Under the pieces are notes generated by a model. That model saw only the letters and a list, made by a program, of their open reading frames with translations. It did no database searches and was not told the origin of the DNA. Position numbers and translations under genes: made by a program. Below are positions 23,243 to 32,406 of a stretch of DNA of 64,000 nucleotides, piece after piece; position 1 is the stretch's first letter, and every line of letters starts with the position of its first letter. The DNA comes from Achromobacter dolens. Lineage in GTDB: Bacteria; Pseudomonadota; Gammaproteobacteria; Burkholderiales; Burkholderiaceae_B. The stretch lies in contig NZ_CADIJW010000007.1 of NCBI RefSeq assembly GCF_902859745.1, positions 62,001 through 126,000 on the forward strand, given 5' to 3'.

Positions 23243-24133
23243 TCAGGCGATGGCCTGGCGCACCCAGGCGATCACGTCGCCATGGACCGGCGCCCAGCCC
23301 AGCTCGCGGCGCGCCTTGCCCGCCCGCACCCGGCTGTTGGAACCGAGCGCGTAGGCGCCCAGGTCCTTGCCCCAGTAGGCCACCGCCTGCGCCGGATCCC
23401 AGGCCTGGGCCGGCCCCAATCCCAGCGTCTGGCCGATGGCGCCAACCAGGTCGACGAAGGCCGCCTCGCCGTTCTCGACGAAATAGAAACTGCCGGCCGG
23501 CGCCTTGTCCAGAGCCAGCCGGTACAGCGCCGCCACGTCGGCGACGTGCACGTTGGACCAGCGGTTCAGGCCGCGGCCGACGTGGCGCGCGACGCCGCTT
23601 TCGCGGGCCTGCGCCACCAGCGGCGGAATCTGCACGCTTTCGGCGCGCGGCCCCTCGGTCGAACCGTAGATCAGGCTGTGGCACAGCACCACGCCGCGCA
23701 CGCCAGGCGCGCTGGCCAGGATCAGGTCATTGATGGCGATGCGCGCGGCCTTGCCCGGCACCGGCGCCACCGGCGTGGTCTCGTCGAACACAGCGTCGGA
23801 CGGCTCGCCCAGCGCGTCGTCGGCCACCAGGCTGCTGCCACTGGTGTGGATGAACACCTTGCCGCTGCCGGCCAGCGCGCCCAGCAAGGCCTCGACGGCG
23901 CCACGGTGGTCGCTGTCAGCCGCGTTGATGACGGCGTCGGCGGCGCGCGCCTCGGCCGCCAGCAGCGCCGCGTCGTCCAATGTGCCCAGCACCGGTTCGA
24001 TGCCGAAACCGCGCAGCTCGGCGGCGCGCTCGGGGTTGCGGATCAGGCCGCGGACCTCATGGCCGGCCTTGACCATCGAGGTAGCGACCGCGCCGCCGAT
24101 GAATCCGCTGGCGCCGGTGATGAATAGCTTCAT
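23243..24133 (-). CDS. NAD-dependent epimerase/SDR family protein
   Basis: The 296-residue extended-type SDR has the dinucleotide motif GASGFIGGAVA (residues 7-17). The usual Tyr-xxx-Lys is not obvious; at its place is HSLIYGSTEGPR, so catalysis may be atypical. RHVGRGLNRWSNVHVADVAALY is typical of the family. It likely reduces or isomerises a small carbonyl substrate. It starts 36 bp after the LLM gene and forms a leftward operon dkgB - LLM - SDR, all oxidoreductases, divergent from the LysR gene at 26042. Confidence 0.82.
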   Translation of the reverse strand: MKLFITGASGFIGGAVATSMVKAGHEVRGLIRNPERAAELRGFGIEPVLGTLDDAALLAAEARAADAVINAADSDHRGAVEALLGALAGSGKVFIHTSGSSLVADDALGEPSDAVFDETTPVAPVPGKAARIAINDLILASAPGVRGVVLCHSLIYGSTEGPRAESVQIPPLVAQARESGVARHVGRGLNRWSNVHVADVAALYRLALDKAPAGSFYFVENGEAAFVDLVGAIGQTLGLGPAQAWDPAQAVAYWGKDLGAYALGSNSRVRAGKARRELGWAPVHGDVIAWVRQAIA

Positions 24134-24169
24134 GGTGCTTGCTCCTTGTGTTGATAGGCCGCGAAAGGC

Positions 24170-25129
24170 TCAGGCGGCCGTGGTTCCCGCTTGCGGGGCC
24201 GGCACGCCGCCGCCATGGAACTGCGGCAGCACGTGCTCGGCGATCTCGTGCAGCGTGTCGGCCAGGGGCCGCTGGTTGCGCCGCAGGTGCAGGCCGATGT
24301 GCTGCACGCCCGCGGAGCGCAGGGCATGAAGTTCCCGCGCCAGCGCGTGGCGGCCCGCCTGCGCGCCGAAGCGAAAGCGCCGCAGCGGCGCGTCCGGGTC
24401 CTCGGCCAGGTCCAGGTGGATGAAACTGGCATAGGGTTTGCCGCCGGCCACCTGGCGCCAGGCGGCGCTGCGCCGCGCATGGTCGTCGGGCGCGCCGGGA
24501 TAGGCCAGGCAGGCATCCATGTGCGCACCGATCCAGGCCGGCGTCTGCTGCGCCAGGCCCGCCACCAGCAGCGGCGGCGCCGGCGCCCGCGGCAGCACCT
24601 CCAGGCCATCGGGCAGGCTGCCGAGGGCGCCTTGGCGCAGCAGCGCCACCTGTTCGCGGAAAGCGGCGCCGCGATTGGGAAAATCGCGGCCGAACAGCGG
24701 ATACTCCACCGGCCGATCGCCGCTGGCCACGCCCAGCAGCAGGCGGTTGCCGCTCAGCCGCTGCACGCTGGCGGCGGACTTGAGCGTCAGCAGCGGCTCG
24801 CGCAGCGGCAGCACCACCGCGGCGGTGCCCAGCAGGATGTCGCGCGTGACGCCCGCCAGGTAACCCAGGTAGGTGAAGATCTCGAACACCTGGCCGGCGT
24901 CGCCGAAGGCCGGGTCGTACAGCGGCACGTCGCGCACCCACAGGGCGCGAAAGCCGAGCCGGTCGGCCAGCACGGCCAGGTCGGCGTGGCGTTGCAGGTC
25001 CGGCTCGCCGGGCAGGCGACCGGCCTGGCGCCGCGCCTGCTCGCCGGCGGCGGTCCAGTCGTTGTCCAGGGGCGCTTCCAGGCCGATGCTGAAGCCGCCC
25101 GCGGTCAGGCTCGAAAGCGCGTTGTCCAT
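24170..25129 (-). CDS. LLM-class (luciferase-like) flavin oxidoreductase
   Basis: The 319-residue protein has the luciferase-like barrel signatures RLGFRALWVRDVPLYDP, ILLGTAAVVLPLREPLLTLKSAASVQRLSGNRLLLGVASGDRPVEY and FGRDFPNRGAAFREQV. The family uses reduced flavin (FMN or F420; FMN is expected here) with an NAD(P)H partner to oxidise or reduce varied organics. It starts 8 bp after dkgB ends and is probably co-transcribed with it. Confidence 0.85.
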   Translation of the reverse strand: MDNALSSLTAGGFSIGLEAPLDNDWTAAGEQARRQAGRLPGEPDLQRHADLAVLADRLGFRALWVRDVPLYDPAFGDAGQVFEIFTYLGYLAGVTRDILLGTAAVVLPLREPLLTLKSAASVQRLSGNRLLLGVASGDRPVEYPLFGRDFPNRGAAFREQVALLRQGALGSLPDGLEVLPRAPAPPLLVAGLAQQTPAWIGAHMDACLAYPGAPDDHARRSAAWRQVAGGKPYASFIHLDLAEDPDAPLRRFRFGAQAGRHALARELHALRSAGVQHIGLHLRRNQRPLADTLHEIAEHVLPQFHGGGVPAPQAGTTAA

Positions 25130-25137
25130 GGCGCGCC

Positions 25138-25941
25138 TCAGTCCCAGGCCGCAGCCAGGCCTTCCGGGCTGACTTCGCGGCCGTTGCGTTCCAGCGCGGC
25201 GATCTGCGCCATGTCGGCGTCGGTCAGGCGCAGGTCGCGGGCCAGCAGGTTGCTCGCCAGGTTCTCGCGCCTGGTGGACGACGGGATCACGGCGAAGCCG
25301 CGCTGCAGCGCCCAGGCCAGCGCCACCTGCGCCGGCGTGGCGTTGTGGCGCTGCGCGATCTGGCCGATCACCGGGTCCTTGAGCACCTTGCCGTAGGCCA
25401 GCGTCATGTACGACGTGACGTGGATGCCCTGCTGATTCAGGAAGTCCGCCAGCTTGCGGTTCTGCAGATACGGGCTGAGCTCGATCTGATTGGTGGCGAT
25501 GGCGTCCTTGCCGACGGCGGCGATGGCTTCGCGCGTCTCGGCGATGGGGAAGTTGGAGATGCCGATCTGGCGCGTCAGGCCCTGTTCGCGAGCGTCCATC
25601 AGGCCGGCCATCATCTCGGCGATGGCGACGCCGTTGCCCGGCGCGGGCCAGTGGATCAGCGTCAGGTCGACGTAGTCGGTGCGCAGCTTGGCCAGGCTGT
25701 CCTTCAGGCTGGGCACCAGCTTGGCGCGGCCATAGTTCGGCACCCAGATCTTGGTGGTCAGGAACAGGTCGGCGCGGGCGATGCCGCTGGCCTCGATGGC
25801 CTGGCCCACTTCGGCTTCGTTTTCATAGATCTGGGCGGTGTCGACGGCGCGGTAGCCGACGTCCAGCGCGTTGCGCACGGAATCGATGACGACCTGGCCC
25901 TGCAGGCGGAAGGTGCCGACGCCAAAAGACGGAATGCTCAT
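25138..25941 (-). CDS. dkgB: 2,5-didehydrogluconate reductase B
   Basis: The 267-residue length equals E. coli DkgB. The catalytic tetrad is clear: Asp34 and Tyr39 ([12 protein letters not shown]), Lys64 ([11 protein letters not shown]), His97 (DLTLIHWP). The C-terminus has the NADPH-binding [15 protein letters not shown]. It reduces 2,5-diketo-D-gluconate, methylglyoxal and other aldehydes with NADPH. The ATG at 25941 is chosen over a long non-conserved extension. It is divergent from a YafC-like LysR gene, the same pairing as dkgB-yafC in E. coli, and first in a three-gene operon. Confidence 0.9.
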   Translation of the reverse strand: MSIPSFGVGTFRLQGQVVIDSVRNALDVGYRAVDTAQIYENEAEVGQAIEASGIARADLFLTTKIWVPNYGRAKLVPSLKDSLAKLRTDYVDLTLIHWPAPGNGVAIAEMMAGLMDAREQGLTRQIGISNFPIAETREAIAAVGKDAIATNQIELSPYLQNRKLADFLNQQGIHVTSYMTLAYGKVLKDPVIGQIAQRHNATPAQVALAWALQRGFAVIPSSTRRENLASNLLARDLRLTDADMAQIAALERNGREVSPEGLAAAWD

Positions 25942-26023
25942 GTAAAACTCCCGGTAGGTGTTGGAATGCACCCAGTGTGCCCGCGCGATCCTTGCGGAAT
26001 AAGCCCTGTATCGGCGAAAGACT

Positions 26024-26040
26024 TTTGATATAACGTCAAA
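26024..26040. promoter_or_regulatory. LysR-type dyad between dkgB and the LysR gene
   Basis: TTTGA-TATAACG-TCAAA is a perfect 5-bp dyad with 7-bp spacing, within the T-N11-A pattern recognised by LysR proteins. It ends one base before the LysR ATG (26042), which fits autorepression and control of the divergent dkgB operon. Confidence 0.55.
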
Positions 26041-26041
26041 T

Positions 26042-26944
26042 ATGAAAACAACCCTCGACGAAATGCAGGTCTTTATCGCCATCGTGGACTGCGGTTCGAT
26101 CACCGCCGCCGCCGATGCGCTGCAGCAGACCATTTCCGCCACCAGCCGCACCATGACGCGGCTGGAGGAAAAGCTGCAGACCACGCTGATGCGCCGCACC
26201 ACCCGGCGGCTGGAACTGACCGAGGAAGGCAGCGCCTACCTGGAGCAGGCCCGCAAGATCATCGCCGCGGTCGAAGAGACCGAGGAACAGATGCGCGCGC
26301 GCCGCAACCAGCCGGCCGGGCGGCTGCGGGTCGACGCCGCCTCGCCCTTCATGCTGCACGTCATCGTTCCGCTGGTGCCGGGCTATCGCAAGCGCTATCC
26401 CAAGGTCGAGCTGGAACTGAACAGCAACGAGGGCAACATCGACCTGCTGGAACGCCGCACCGACCTGGCGCTGCGCATCGGCAGCCTGAAGGATTCGTCG
26501 CTGCACGCGGTGCCGATCGGCCGCAGCCGCGTGCGGGTGCTGGCCAGCCCCGGCTACCTGGCGGCGCACGGCACGCCCAAGCGGGTAGCCGATCTGCGCG
26601 AGCACACCCTGCTCGGCTTCTCGCAACTGGAATCGCTGAACGAATGGCCGCTGGAGGACGCCGACGGCCAACCGCTGCACATCCAGCCGTCGATCCGCTC
26701 GTTCAGCGGCGAAACGCTGCGGCAACTGGCGCTGAACGACGCCGGCATCGTCTGCCTTTCCGACTTCATGACGCGCGCCGACCGCCAGTCCGGCGCGCTG
26801 CGCCAGCTTTTCCCGCGCCAGACGCTGGACGTGCGCCAGCCGGTCAATGCGGTCTATTACCGCAACACCGCGATCTCCTCGCGCATCAAGTCCTTCATCG
26901 ACTACCTGGTCGAATCGCTGGGGCCTCGCGGCTTCGAGGAGTGA
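26042..26944 (+). CDS. LysR-family regulator, YafC-like
   Basis: The 300-residue LysR protein has an N-terminal HTH (residues 3-62, [28 protein letters not shown]), then a periplasmic-binding-like effector domain from ~90 ([20 protein letters not shown]...[17 protein letters not shown]). It most resembles the DgdR/YafC branch. Divergent from the dkgB-LLM-SDR operon, which it likely regulates in response to an aldehyde or quinone-like effector. Confidence 0.88.
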   Translation: MKTTLDEMQVFIAIVDCGSITAAADALQQTISATSRTMTRLEEKLQTTLMRRTTRRLELTEEGSAYLEQARKIIAAVEETEEQMRARRNQPAGRLRVDAASPFMLHVIVPLVPGYRKRYPKVELELNSNEGNIDLLERRTDLALRIGSLKDSSLHAVPIGRSRVRVLASPGYLAAHGTPKRVADLREHTLLGFSQLESLNEWPLEDADGQPLHIQPSIRSFSGETLRQLALNDAGIVCLSDFMTRADRQSGALRQLFPRQTLDVRQPVNAVYYRNTAISSRIKSFIDYLVESLGPRGFEE

Positions 26945-27018
26945 GCGCCACCCACGCCGGGCTCGCGGCGGCGGCTCCGGCATAATGGCTGCCTGAACCG
27001 CAACCTCACGCATTACCC

Positions 27019-27378
27019 ATGAAAAGCAGCTCCCCAGGCGGACTCGTCTACTCCACCGACGGCGGCCGGATGTGTCCGCAATGCCGCCGCCCGCTCGCCG
27101 ATTGCCAGTGCAAGGCAGCGGCCCGGCCCGTGCCGGCGCCCGGCGGCGTGCGCGTCTCGCGCGAAACCAAGGGCCGCGGCGGCAAGGCCGTGACCGTGGT
27201 CAAGGGCCTGCCGCTGGACGACGACGCCCTGGCCGCGCTGGGCAAGCAGTTGCGTACCGCCTGCGGCTCCGGCGGCACCGTCAAGGACGGCGTCATCGAG
27301 GTGCAGGGCGATCACTGCGACCGCATCCTGGCCGCGCTCGACAAACTCGGCCATCGCGCCAAGCGCGCCGGAGGTTGA
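27019..27378 (+). CDS. yciH: SUI1/YciH-type translation factor
   Basis: The 119-residue protein has a short N-terminal Cys cluster (CPQCRRPLADCQC, residues ~19-31), then the SUI1/eIF1 fold (~45-115): VRVSRETKGRGGKAVTVVKGLPL, LGKQLRTACGSGGTVKDGVIEVQGDH. It resembles bacterial YciH, thought to affect start-codon selection fidelity or stress translation at the 30S subunit. The next gene begins 5 bp after its stop, so the two are probably co-transcribed. Confidence 0.9.
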   Translation: MKSSSPGGLVYSTDGGRMCPQCRRPLADCQCKAAARPVPAPGGVRVSRETKGRGGKAVTVVKGLPLDDDALAALGKQLRTACGSGGTVKDGVIEVQGDHCDRILAALDKLGHRAKRAGG

Positions 27379-27383
27379 CCCTC

Positions 27384-27734
27384 ATGATCCTGGACCCCGC
27401 CATCGTCGATAGCTGGCACGCCCACGTCTACTTCAACGCCGACAGCCGCGACGCGGCCTGGGCGCTGCGCGAACAGGCGCTGGACGCCTTCGGCGACAGC
27501 ATCCAGATGGGCCGCTTCCACGAGCGCCCGGTCGGCCCGCACCCGCAATGGAGCTACCAGCTCGCCTTCGCGCCAGCCGCGTTGCCGCGCGTGCTCACCT
27601 GGCTGACGCTCAACCATGGCGCGCTGGACGTGTTCCTGCATCCGAACACCGGCGAGTCGCTGCGCGACCACCGCGACTGCGCGGTGTGGATCGGCCGCAG
27701 CCACACGCTGAACCTGGCGGCGCTCGGCGGTTGA
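27384..27734 (+). CDS. DOPA 4,5-dioxygenase family protein
   Basis: The 116-residue protein has the full set of His motifs of this small extradiol dioxygenase family: DSWHAHVYFN near the N-terminus, MGRFHERPVGPHPQWSYQLAF in the middle, and LHPNTGESLRDHRDCAVWIG near the end. Fungal members cleave DOPA in betalain synthesis; the bacterial substrate is unknown. The ATG at 27384 follows the yciH stop after 5 bp. Confidence 0.87.
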   Translation: MILDPAIVDSWHAHVYFNADSRDAAWALREQALDAFGDSIQMGRFHERPVGPHPQWSYQLAFAPAALPRVLTWLTLNHGALDVFLHPNTGESLRDHRDCAVWIGRSHTLNLAALGG

Positions 27735-27795
27735 ACGCCGCGCCAGCCTTGCGCGGCGCGCCGGCCGCGCCCGCTTCCGTGAGACTGCACCCGAC

Positions 27796-28266
27796 ATGAA
27801 CCTGCACTACCGCCCAGCCCATCCCGACGACGCCGCCGCCTGCATCGACCTGCGCGGCCGCACCCGCGAGAACGCCTTCTCCGCCGAAGACCTGCGCGCG
27901 CTCGGCATCACCTATGAAAGCTGGAGCGGCGGCATCCGCGACGGCTCGCTGCCCGGCGTGGTGGCGCTGGCGGACGGCGAGCTGGCCGGCTACTGCTTCG
28001 GCGATCGCGACAGCGGCGAGATCGTGGTGCTGGCGCTGCTGCCGGCCTACGAGGGCCGCGGCATCGGCAGCGAGCTGCTGGGCAAGGTCATGCGGACGCT
28101 GCGCGGGCTCGGCCATGAGCGCCTGTTCCTGAGTTGCGCGGCCGATCCCCGAGTGCGGTCCCACGGCTTCTACCGGCGCCTGGGCTGGACCCCCACGGGC
28201 GAGATCGACGCGGCCGGTGATGAAGTGCTGGCCTACCGATTCGACCCGGACGCGTCGGCGGCGTAG
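27796..28266 (+). CDS. GNAT-family N-acetyltransferase
   Basis: The 156-residue single-domain GNAT has the acetyl-CoA loop LLPAYEGRGIGSELLGKVM (~75-93) and the C-terminal FYRRLGWTPTGE strand. The acceptor is unknown. It lies 61 bp after the dioxygenase gene and is convergent with the AraC gene, whose stop is only 12 bp away. Confidence 0.87.
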   Translation: MNLHYRPAHPDDAAACIDLRGRTRENAFSAEDLRALGITYESWSGGIRDGSLPGVVALADGELAGYCFGDRDSGEIVVLALLPAYEGRGIGSELLGKVMRTLRGLGHERLFLSCAADPRVRSHGFYRRLGWTPTGEIDAAGDEVLAYRFDPDASAA

Positions 28267-28278
28267 CGCGCACGCGGT

Positions 28279-29115
28279 TCAATCCGCGTCAGGCAAGTCG
28301 CCCTGGGGCGTCCGCAGGTACCGCCCCGGCGTCATGCCGAAGGCGCGCTTGAACATGGCGATGAAATTGCCGGGCGTGGCATAGCCCAGCGCGTCGGCCA
28401 CCTGCGCCACCGGCTTGCCCGCGCTCAGGCGCTCCAGCGCATGGATCAGGCGCAGTTGCTGGCGCCACTGCGCGAAGCCCAATCCCGTTTCCTCGCGGAA
28501 AAGGCGCTGCGCGGTGCGCGGCGCCAGCCCGGCCTGCGCGGCCAGAATTTCCAGCGGCCGATTGTCGGCCGGGTTTTCCGCCAGGACTTGCGCCAGTCGG
28601 GCCAGCCGGCGGTCGCGCGGCCACGGCAGGTGCAAACGCTCGCGCGGCGCCGCCCCGATCTCGTCGAGCAGCACGGCCGCGAAGCGCGCGCGCGCCGGGT
28701 CCAGCGCCAGCTTGTCCGGCCAATCGGCCGCGCGCAGCACCATGGCGCGCAACACCCCGTCCACCCCCAGCACGCACGGCGCCGCCGGCAACGCCGCGGC
28801 GGCCTGCGGATGCACCAGCGCCACCCAGCCGCTGGCCGCCCCGGCCACGCTGACCCGATGCCGCAGCCCCGGCGGGATCCAGCCCGCGCGCTGCGGCGGC
28901 AGCAGCCACGAGCCGGCCTCGGTGCGCACCCGCATCGCGCCGCTGTCCACCCCGAACAACTGCCCGCGGGCATGGGCATGCCAATCGTATTCGCGCGAGC
29001 CCAGGCGGAATTCGCTGCCGGGCGCGTCGGCGCCATGGAACACGCACACGGCCGGGCCGTCGAGCAATTCGCTGTAGTCGGGCGCGGGGGCAGCGGTCTG
29101 GCGGGTTCGCATCAT
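28279..29115 (-). CDS. AraC-family regulator with cupin-type sensor
   Basis: From the ATG at 29115 (29112 and 29133 are alternatives) the protein is ~278 residues. Residues ~15-120 form a cupin-like sensor (YDWHAHARGQLFGV, then LLPPQRAGWIPPGLRHRV). Residues ~175-270 hold two AraC helix-turn-helix motifs (LEILAAQAGLAPRTAQRLFREETGLGFAQWR; VAQVADALGYATPGNFIAMFKRAFGMTPGRYLR). The WHAH...PP.HR pattern is that of regulators of small effluxed or degraded compounds. Divergent from the FAD monooxygenase gene, its probable target. Confidence 0.87.
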   Translation of the reverse strand: MMRTRQTAAPAPDYSELLDGPAVCVFHGADAPGSEFRLGSREYDWHAHARGQLFGVDSGAMRVRTEAGSWLLPPQRAGWIPPGLRHRVSVAGAASGWVALVHPQAAAALPAAPCVLGVDGVLRAMVLRAADWPDKLALDPARARFAAVLLDEIGAAPRERLHLPWPRDRRLARLAQVLAENPADNRPLEILAAQAGLAPRTAQRLFREETGLGFAQWRQQLRLIHALERLSAGKPVAQVADALGYATPGNFIAMFKRAFGMTPGRYLRTPQGDLPDAD

Positions 29116-29148
29116 TTGTTGGCGCGCCGGCATTACCGGCGCGGGCGC

Positions 29149-29186
29149 GCTTGCGCGCAAGCTGTGGGGGTGCCGGCAACGCCGGC
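29149..29186. promoter_or_regulatory. palindromes between AraC gene and monooxygenase gene
   Basis: The 14-bp perfect palindrome GCTTGCGCGCAAGC (29149-29162) and the dyad GCCGGC-AAC-GCCGGC (29172-29186) lie in the 87-bp divergent gap. A third, looser GCCGG-CATTA-CCGGC is at 29127-29141. They are candidate operators or simply GC-rich repeats. Confidence 0.4.
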
Positions 29187-29202
29187 TTGCTTCGAGGACA
29201 TT

Positions 29203-30399
29203 ATGCAGAATCTCCACGTTTCCATCATCGGCGCCGGCCTGGGCGGCCTGAGCCTGGCGCAGGGGCTGGCGCGCGCCGGCATCGACTTCGACGTCTACGA
29301 GCGCGACGCGCGCACCGACAGCCGGGTGCAGGGCTACCGCCTGCGCATCGACGCCACTGGCCAGGCGGCGCTGGCGCACTGCCTGCCGCCGGACCTGTAC
29401 GCCCTGTTCCAGCAAAGCTGCTCGACCCACGACCGCCCCGGCGCCATGCTCGACGCGCAACTGCGGCCGCTGCCGCAACGCGCCTCGGCCACGTGGCGCC
29501 TGGACGACGCCGACACCCCGCCCGACCGCTCGGCGCACCGGCAGACGCTGCGCGAAATCCTGCTGGCCGGCCTGGACGGGCGCGTGCATTTCGGCCACGG
29601 CTGCGCGGGCATGGATGACAGCGGCCCGCGCCTGGAAGGCATCCGCGCGCGGCCCGGCACGCTGGTGGTGGCCGCCGACGGCGTGCACTCGGCGCTGCGG
29701 CGCCAGCACCTGCCGCAAGCGGCGCCCGAGGACAGCGGCACGGTGACGATCTTCGGCATGGCGCCGGCCGGCTGCCTCACGCCCGATGGCCTGCCGCCGG
29801 CCCTGCGCGACGGCGCCGGCGTGGTGTTCGGCGCCGGCTACGCGCTGGTGCTGGACGCCATGAAACTGGCGGCGCTGCCGTCCCTGGCGCAACGCCTCGC
29901 GCCAGCTTGCACGCTGACGGCCGTGCCCGGCTACCAGTACTGGGCCATCATCGGCGAGCGCCGCGCGGTGCTGGGCGCGGACGACGCCGCGATCAGCGCG
30001 AGCCAGCGGGACGGCACCGCGACGGGCGCGCGCTGGCAGCAAGCCGCGCAGCGCCTGCTGGCGCCGGTGCATCCCGCGCTGGCCGCCATGGTGGCCGCCG
30101 GAGATCCGCGCGGCATCGCGCTCAAGACCGTCTACCAGGCGCCGCCCCTGCCGCGATGGACGCAAGCCGGGCTGACGTTCCTGGGCGACGCGGTGCATGC
30201 GATGAGCCCGGCAGGCGGCCTGGGCGCCAACACCGCCCTGGCCGATGCGCAATCGCTGGCGACGCGGCTGGCGCAGGTGTGCAAAGGCCTGCCGCTGGGG
30301 CAGGCCTTGCAAGACTATGAAGCGGATCTGCGCGCTCGCGGCGACCGGGCCGTCCAGCAATCGGCCGAGGCCGCCGCCCGCGTCACCGGCAGGGGCTAG
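29203..30399 (+). CDS. FAD-dependent monooxygenase (aromatic hydroxylase type)
   Basis: The 398-residue protein has the three marks of class A flavin monooxygenases: GxGxxG at the N-terminus (VSIIGAGLGGLSLAQGLARAG), a central DG motif (LVVAADGVHSALRR), and GD near the C-terminus (TFLGDAVHAMSPAGGLGANTALADAQSL). It would hydroxylate an aromatic or polyketide-like molecule using NAD(P)H and oxygen. The ATG at 29203 starts right before the Rossmann strand. It is divergent from an AraC gene, consistent with inducible detoxification or catabolism. Confidence 0.87.
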   Translation: MQNLHVSIIGAGLGGLSLAQGLARAGIDFDVYERDARTDSRVQGYRLRIDATGQAALAHCLPPDLYALFQQSCSTHDRPGAMLDAQLRPLPQRASATWRLDDADTPPDRSAHRQTLREILLAGLDGRVHFGHGCAGMDDSGPRLEGIRARPGTLVVAADGVHSALRRQHLPQAAPEDSGTVTIFGMAPAGCLTPDGLPPALRDGAGVVFGAGYALVLDAMKLAALPSLAQRLAPACTLTAVPGYQYWAIIGERRAVLGADDAAISASQRDGTATGARWQQAAQRLLAPVHPALAAMVAAGDPRGIALKTVYQAPPLPRWTQAGLTFLGDAVHAMSPAGGLGANTALADAQSLATRLAQVCKGLPLGQALQDYEADLRARGDRAVQQSAEAAARVTGRG

Positions 30400-30449
30400 G
30401 GCCTGCTCGCGCGAGAAGCAACGCCGCGCAGGCCCGCAACCCCGCCACC

Positions 30450-31964
30450 TCAGGGCTCGGCCGGCGCCTGCTCCAGCGCGGGCGCCTTGCGCGCCTTGCG
30501 CAGGAACGACACCAGTTGCCACACCACGGCCGCGCCGATCAGCGCCAGCAGCGTGCCGCTGATCGGCCGCGTCAGGAAGATGCTGAACTCGCCGCGGCTG
30601 AGCAGCATGGCGCGGCGGAAGTTCTCTTCCAGCATCGGGCCGAGGATGAAGCCCAGCATCAGCGGCGCGGCTTCCATGCCCAGGCGCAGGAACAGGTAGC
30701 CGATCAGGCCGAAGATCGCCGTGATGTAGATGTCGTCCAGGTTGTTGTTGATGCTGAACGTGCCGATGCAGCAGAAGAACAGGATCGCCGGGAACAGCAC
30801 CGTGTACGGAATCTTGAACACCGACAGCCAGTAGCGCACCAGCGGCACGTTCAGGATCAGCAGGAAGCAGTTGCCCACCCACATGCTGGCCACCAGGCCC
30901 CAGAACAGGTCGGGGTGGGTGCCGATCATGTTGGGGCCGGGCTGGATGCCCTTGACGATGAACGCGGCCAGCATCAGCGCCATGACGGCGTTCTCGGGGA
31001 TGCCGATGGCCATCAGCGGGATGAAGCTGGTGCGCGCGGCCGCTTCGTCGGCCGCCGCCTGGCCCGCGACGCCCTCGATGGCGCCGCTGCCGATCTCGTG
31101 GCGGTACTTGCTGAAGCGCTTGTCGGCCGCGTAGGCGGCGAACTGCGCGATGGTCGGGCCGCCGCCGGGCAGGATGCCCAGCACCGAACCGACCACGCTG
31201 CCGCGCAGCGCGCTGGGCAGGATGCGCTTGAACTCGGGCCACGTCGGGATCAGCTTGATCTTGCCGTTGAACGGCGTCAGCGTGTTGCGGTTGTCCAGGT
31301 TCTTGACGATCTCGGCGATGCCGAAGCAGCCCAGCGCGATGCTGATCAGGCCCACGCCGTCCTGCAGGAAGGCCAGGTCCATGGTGTAGCGCGCCACGCC
31401 GCTGTTGACGTCGGTGCCGATCACGCCCAGCAGGATGCCGATCATGGCCATCGCCAGGCCATTGAGCAGGCTGCCGCTGCTGACGAAGCTGACGCAGAAA
31501 AAGCCCAGCAGCATCAGCGCGCAGTAGTCGGCCGGACCGAACAGCAGACCGACTTCGCCCAGCGCCGGCGCCATCGTCGACAGCACCACGATCGCCACGG
31601 TGCCGCCGATGAAGCTCGACACGCCCGCGGTGAACAAGGCCAGGCCGGTCTTGCCCTTCAGGTTCATCTGATACCCGTCGATGCAGGCGACGATACTGCT
31701 CGCATGCGGGATCTTCATGGTGATCGCGCTGACGCTGTCGCCGTACTGCGCGCCGTAGTAGATGCCGGCGAGCATGATCAGCGCGCCGCCGGTGGGAATG
31801 GAATAGGTCAGCGGCAGCAGCAGGCTGATGGTCGACAGCGGGCCCAGGCCCGGCAGCAGGCCGACCAGCGTGCCGACCACGCAGCCGATGGCGCAATACA
31901 TCAGGTTCTGCAGCGTCAGCGCGTGCTCGAAACCGAACGCGAGGTTGTTGAACATCTCCATCAT
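30450..31964 (-). CDS. tctA: tripartite tricarboxylate transporter, large permease TctA
   Basis: The 504-residue membrane protein has the TctA signatures GTLVGLLPGLGPLSTISLLLPLTY, IMLAGIYYGAQYGDSVSAITMKIP and the second half GILPGGGPTIAQFAAYAADKRFSK, with ~12 helices. It is the main channel of a TTT uptake system for carboxylates. tctB precedes it by 13 bp. No periplasmic TctC/Bug receptor is in this operon; one is encoded alone at 41176-42189. Confidence 0.93.
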   Translation of the reverse strand: MMEMFNNLAFGFEHALTLQNLMYCAIGCVVGTLVGLLPGLGPLSTISLLLPLTYSIPTGGALIMLAGIYYGAQYGDSVSAITMKIPHASSIVACIDGYQMNLKGKTGLALFTAGVSSFIGGTVAIVVLSTMAPALGEVGLLFGPADYCALMLLGFFCVSFVSSGSLLNGLAMAMIGILLGVIGTDVNSGVARYTMDLAFLQDGVGLISIALGCFGIAEIVKNLDNRNTLTPFNGKIKLIPTWPEFKRILPSALRGSVVGSVLGILPGGGPTIAQFAAYAADKRFSKYRHEIGSGAIEGVAGQAAADEAAARTSFIPLMAIGIPENAVMALMLAAFIVKGIQPGPNMIGTHPDLFWGLVASMWVGNCFLLILNVPLVRYWLSVFKIPYTVLFPAILFFCCIGTFSINNNLDDIYITAIFGLIGYLFLRLGMEAAPLMLGFILGPMLEENFRRAMLLSRGEFSIFLTRPISGTLLALIGAAVVWQLVSFLRKARKAPALEQAPAEP

Positions 31965-31977
31965 GGCGTCTCTCCCC

Positions 31978-32406
31978 TCAGAACAGCGGCAGGTTCAGGC
32001 CGAGCAGGTTGCGGAAGGCGAACGCCACCGCAATCAGGCCCAGCGAGATCTTGACGTTGCGCACCAGCGAATACGAGGTGCCCGCCAAGGTCGAGCAGAA
32101 CACCAGGAAGACGATGCCGACGATCATGTTGATCAGGCCGGACACCACCGCGAAGCCGCACAGGCTCAGCATGATGATGGCGATGTTCTTGATGCTGTAG
32201 CTCAGCGGCACGGGCGGCACGAAGCGCGAACGCACCACCGAGATCACCCCGATCACGCCCAGCAGCGAGCTGACCATGAGCGGGAACAGGCCAGGCCCCG
32301 ACCGGCTGAACGAACCCAGTTGATACTTCAACGCCGCCAGCCCGAACAGCAGGGCGAAGGCGATCATGAAGAGCCCCGCGACAAAGTTTCTATTGCCAAA
32401 GTACAT
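31978..32406 (-). CDS. tctB: tripartite tricarboxylate transporter, small permease TctB
   Basis: The 142-residue protein has four hydrophobic helices and the TctB pattern FVAGLFMIAFALLFGLAAL...GPGLFPLMVSSLLGVIG. The ATG at 32406 is preferred over 32427 because GGGAGGG sits at the right distance upstream. It is the first gene of tctBA. The 544 bp upstream contain no convincing gene and should carry its promoter. Confidence 0.88.
   Translation of the reverse strand: MYFGNRNFVAGLFMIAFALLFGLAALKYQLGSFSRSGPGLFPLMVSSLLGVIGVISVVRSRFVPPVPLSYSIKNIAIIMLSLCGFAVVSGLINMIVGIVFLVFCSTLAGTSYSLVRNVKISLGLIAVAFAFRNLLGLNLPLF

Noticed and set aside
28279-31896. 1205-codon leftward open frame
   Set aside because: Only its last ~280 codons are a real AraC protein; the rest is antisense or out-of-frame shadow of the monooxygenase and tctA genes.
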